From Fuerstiella sp. (lineage in GTDB: Bacteria; Planctomycetota; Planctomycetia; Planctomycetales; Planctomycetaceae): a stretch of DNA of 52,982 nt. This document shows positions 50,557-52,982 of this stretch, piece by piece. How positions within the stretch are numbered: position 1 is the first letter of the stretch; each line of letters opens with the position of its first letter. The position numbers and the translations under genes were made by a program. The notes beneath the pieces are model-generated. The model did not search any database. It worked only from the letters and a program-made list of their open reading frames with translations, and was not told the origin of the DNA. The DNA is taken from contig JALHMY010000068.1 in NCBI GenBank assembly GCA_022843805.1, positions 1 through 52,982 on the forward strand, written 5' to 3'.

Positions 50557-50732
50557 GAGAAAATTTTTTTTCCATGCGAATGCATGAATTTGCAACGGGT
50601 TGTGGTGTGAAATTGCCACGAGTGTTGTGTCGCGACTGCAAATCAATGCGGATTGGCTACAATGCCTGTGTTGTCGGTGAAAGCCGCGGATGGGATCGCA
50701 GCCATCTCTGCGAATCAGCTGGAGAAATCAGA

Positions 50733-51224
50733 GTGCAGGATGTTCAGGAAAAAATCGGACAGGCATTAGGGCGAATACCCAGTGGCGTATTTATTCTGGT
50801 TGCTGGCGACGGTGCCGCTGCGAAAACAGGAATGCTGGCCAGCTGGGTACAACAGGCGTCCTTCCAGCCAGCACAGGTCACCGTGGCCGTGAATAAATCC
50901 CGTTATCTGAATGACTGGCTGAAAGCCGGATCACCTGTCACCCTGAACCAGGTTGCAAAAGGTGACAATTCTCTGTTCCGGCAATTTGGCAAAGGGTTTG
51001 AGCCTGATGCTGATGCGTTTTCAGGCGTTGAATGTGTGCCAGGAGAAAATGGGCTTCCTGTTCTGTCGAGCGCGCTGATGTCCATGGAAGGCACTGTCAG
51101 CAGTCAGATGGAAAGCGGAGATCACTGGATCTACCTGATCACGATTCATCATGCTCACAGTCATCGAGACGTCGGTTCAGCCGAAGCGTTTGTGCATTTG
51201 CGGAAGAACGGCTTCAGCTATTAG
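50733..51224 (+). CDS. Flavin-reductase-like domain protein
   Basis: A 163-residue protein of the flavin-reductase-like FMN-binding family: ALGRIPSGVFILVAGDG, then GMLASWVQQASFQPAQVTVAVNKSRYLNDWL and GDHWIYLITIHHAHSH near the end. Such proteins bind FMN and reduce it or pass electrons to a partner. GTG 50733 is chosen because GGAG lies eight bases ahead and the family begins there. The longer frame from 50574 is rejected, since 50575-50665 belongs to a non-coding repeat also found at about 49390-49480. Confidence 0.85.
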   Translation: MQDVQEKIGQALGRIPSGVFILVAGDGAAAKTGMLASWVQQASFQPAQVTVAVNKSRYLNDWLKAGSPVTLNQVAKGDNSLFRQFGKGFEPDADAFSGVECVPGENGLPVLSSALMSMEGTVSSQMESGDHWIYLITIHHAHSHRDVGSAEAFVHLRKNGFSY

Positions 51225-51338
51225 TCGATTCGGCGGCTCAACAATCAGAGGTCGAGGTCGAGGTTGGGATGGATCGGGATTGGTTGCCCTGCTGACATCA
51301 CCCATTCTTATTTCAGGAAGAACGTCGGTCACAAAGAT

Positions 51339-52805
51339 ATGTCTCAGACAGCGGAATCCTGCACGTCGGTCACTCCCGAGTTTCTTAAAATTCTGGCCGG
51401 AATTGTTGGTCCGCAGCGACTGCTGGATTCAGCCGACGAACTTCTGGTCTACGAATGCGACGGATACGTTGTTGAGAAAACCGTACCTGATGTGGTGGTG
51501 TTTCCAGAGTCTGCAGACGAAATCGTGCAGATCGTAAAAGCCTGCGTTCGCAATAAAGTGCCCTTTGTTCCGCGTGGTGCAGGAACCAGTCTCGCGGGGG
51601 GCTGTCTGCCGGTTGGTGGCGGCGTCATGATTGCCCTGACTCGAATGAACCGTATTCTGGAAATCAATCTGAGGGACCGTTACGCACTCGTTGAGCCCGG
51701 GGTTGTCAATGTGCGACTGACGCGTGCTCTTTCTGGCAGTGGCTTTCATTATGCACCAGACCCTTCGAGTCAGGGGGCCTGCACAATCGGTGGAAATGTG
51801 GCAACCAACTCCGGAGGTCCCCATACTCTGAAGTATGGCGTCACAGTAAATCACGTGCTGGGTGTGGAATATGTCAGCGCCACCGGTGACCTTGTTCAGC
51901 TGGGCGGGCCCTGCGGCAGGGGTGAAGAACCGGATCTGACCGGCCTGTTTGTGGGAAGCGAGGGAACCTTTGGAATTGTCACCAAAGCCTGGGTGAACAT
52001 TACTCACAATCCCGCCGCATACCGAACGATGCTGGGTGTTTTTGAAACGGTCGACGATGCCACTCGAGCGATTAGCAATATCATTGGGGCAGGAATCGTA
52101 CCCGCAGCCCTTGAAATGATGGATCAGGGGATCGTGGGTGCCCTGGAAGCCGCCTATTCGTTCGGATTTCCGCTCGATGCCGGAGCAGTCCTGCTGATTG
52201 AAGTGGATGGACTGGAATGTGCCGTGGGAGCGGAAGCCGCCACTGTGACGGAAATCTGTCACAGCAGCGGGGCGCGTGAGGTAAGACTCTCAAAAACTGA
52301 AGAAGAACGTTTGCTGCTGTGGAAATGCCGCAAGCAGGCATTTGGTGCCATTGGTCGGCTCAGCCCCAGTTACTGCACTCAGGATGGTGTGGTTCCCCGA
52401 ACTCGCCTCCCGGAAATTCTGGCCGCTATTATCGATATTGGGATGCGACACAGCATTCGTATTGTCAACGTATTTCACGCGGGCGATGGCAATATCCATC
52501 CCATCCTGCTGTTTGATGAACGTGATTCCGACCAGGTGCGACGAGTAATGGAGGCCAGTGAGGAAATCCTGAACAAGTGCATTGATCTGGGAGGAAGTGT
52601 GACGGGCGAGCACGGCATTGGCGTGGAAAAGATCAGCTTCATGAACCGACTGTTTACCGAACAGGATCTGGAAGTCATGCGGGATGTTCGCAATGTCTTC
52701 AATGCAGACGGATTGTGCAGCCCTGGGAAGCTTCTTCCGACCGCCGGTGGCTGCGGATCTGAAGAGATTGTTCGAAGTCTGCCCGGACGAAAAGCGGCGA
52801 TGTGA
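51339..52805 (+). CDS. glcD: FAD-linked oxidase, glycolate oxidase subunit GlcD type
   Basis: A 488-residue FAD enzyme of the VAO/PCMH family. Segments VPRGAGTSLAGGCLPVGGG, LVEPGVVNVRLTRAL, GGNVATNSGGPHTLKYGVTVNHVLG and GLFVGSEGTFGIVTKAW bind FAD. The C-terminal domain contains VFHAGDGNIHPILL and GSVTGEHGIGVEK, typical of GlcD and D-lactate dehydrogenases. It oxidises a 2-hydroxy acid such as glycolate or D-lactate. ATG 51339 (MSQTAES) is chosen because it starts the conserved region; an ATG at 51264 adds 25 unconserved residues. The GlcE and GlcF partners are not in the window but could follow to the right. Confidence 0.92.
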   Translation: MSQTAESCTSVTPEFLKILAGIVGPQRLLDSADELLVYECDGYVVEKTVPDVVVFPESADEIVQIVKACVRNKVPFVPRGAGTSLAGGCLPVGGGVMIALTRMNRILEINLRDRYALVEPGVVNVRLTRALSGSGFHYAPDPSSQGACTIGGNVATNSGGPHTLKYGVTVNHVLGVEYVSATGDLVQLGGPCGRGEEPDLTGLFVGSEGTFGIVTKAWVNITHNPAAYRTMLGVFETVDDATRAISNIIGAGIVPAALEMMDQGIVGALEAAYSFGFPLDAGAVLLIEVDGLECAVGAEAATVTEICHSSGAREVRLSKTEEERLLLWKCRKQAFGAIGRLSPSYCTQDGVVPRTRLPEILAAIIDIGMRHSIRIVNVFHAGDGNIHPILLFDERDSDQVRRVMEASEEILNKCIDLGGSVTGEHGIGVEKISFMNRLFTEQDLEVMRDVRNVFNADGLCSPGKLLPTAGGCGSEEIVRSLPGRKAAM

Positions 52806-52982
52806 CGACTGATGCCAACGGCGGAATCGGTGGTTCTTAGGCGAGCGGCAAAGTAGTTTTTACCGGGAGGGCGAGGCTAGGCAGCAGCAAAGTTGGTATT
52901 TTAGGAGGAATTGGGGTATCCAAATAGTGTGAAATCTGTTTCGCTTCGTGAAATGGATTTTGGTGTGGGACATGGCGCTAAG
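52806..52982. other. Window end, no gene recognised
   Basis: The last 177 bases after the glcD-type gene contain no supported ORF or hairpin. The next gene must begin beyond the window. Confidence 0.6.

Noticed and set aside
50574..50732. N-terminal extension of the flavin-reductase-like gene
   Set aside because: The sequence is a copy of a non-coding block also present at about 49390-49480, so it is upstream DNA. The GTG at 50733 with GGAG ahead fits the family start.
1..52982. CRISPR array, tRNA or rRNA genes
   Set aside because: No regularly spaced repeat array, no cloverleaf with a CCA-type end and no rRNA-like sequence were seen in the intergenic regions. The only short tandem repeats are the three- and two-copy units described.

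Overview
The window looks like a chromosomal segment of a planctomycete, probably order Planctomycetales. The evidence is the combination of PEP-CTERM exported proteins, a planctomycete-type cytochrome c plus WD40 protein, a DUF1549/DUF1553 protein, a 1475-residue ThuA/PVC-propeller/CxxCH protein, a Tat-exported Gfo/Idh/MocA oxidoreductase, an RHS fragment, and an mraZ gene standing apart from any cell-wall cluster. All family calls were made by reading motifs; no database search was run.

Layout. 1-1950: two tandem PEP-CTERM genes with near-identical leaders and C-termini but divergent middles, each followed by a hairpin/T-tract terminator. 2137-3608 (-): alpha/beta hydrolase and macro-domain protein, translationally coupled. 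3805-7955 (+): three-gene proton-translocating transhydrogenase (pntAA, pntAB, pntB) followed by type III pantothenate kinase (coaX). 8164-12208 (+): cytochrome/WD40 protein and DUF1549/DUF1553 protein. 12203-14870: a patch of mobile-element debris, with a 410-bp MITE-like element inserted over a stop codon, a DDE transposase scrap fused to an RHS C-terminal fragment, a HEAT-like protein that could be an immunity partner, and an IS1380-type remnant. 15025-19070 (-): a double HtrA-like protease whose second half is degenerate, and an HDOD-GGDEF protein.

19559-30848 (+): flagellar basal body, export and stator genes in the order flgB, flgC, fliE, fliF, fliG, fliH, fliI, fliJ, a motE-like gene, fliQ, fliR, flhB, motA, and a short motB-like gene. 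fliP, flhA, fliM, fliN and the hook genes are not in the window. 30938-35869 (-): a small membrane protein and a lipid-transport-like cluster (a fused MlaF-MlaE ABC protein with two envelope proteins of unknown family). 36116-39246: SUI1/YciH-like protein, orphan Hcp (-), GT4 glycosyltransferase, and mraZ with four TGGG-type boxes at about 10-bp spacing. 39568-48164: ThuA/PVC-cytochrome protein, two Gfo/Idh/MocA proteins and a secreted alpha/beta hydrolase. 48482-50257 (-): a second tandem PEP-CTERM pair. 50733-52805 (+): flavin-reductase-like protein and GlcD-type FAD oxidase.

The most promising undescribed signal is upstream of the second PEP-CTERM pair. Both copies carry a sigma-54-like -24/-12 element about 95 bp before the start codon and, about 130-190 bp further upstream, a tandem array of a 15-bp AATC-N7-GATT dyad at 21-22 bp spacing. 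This is the architecture expected of enhancer-dependent transcription. Other notable points are the MITE insertion that regenerates a stop codon, the PDZ domain nested inside a dead protease domain, and a structured hairpin cluster downstream of mraZ.
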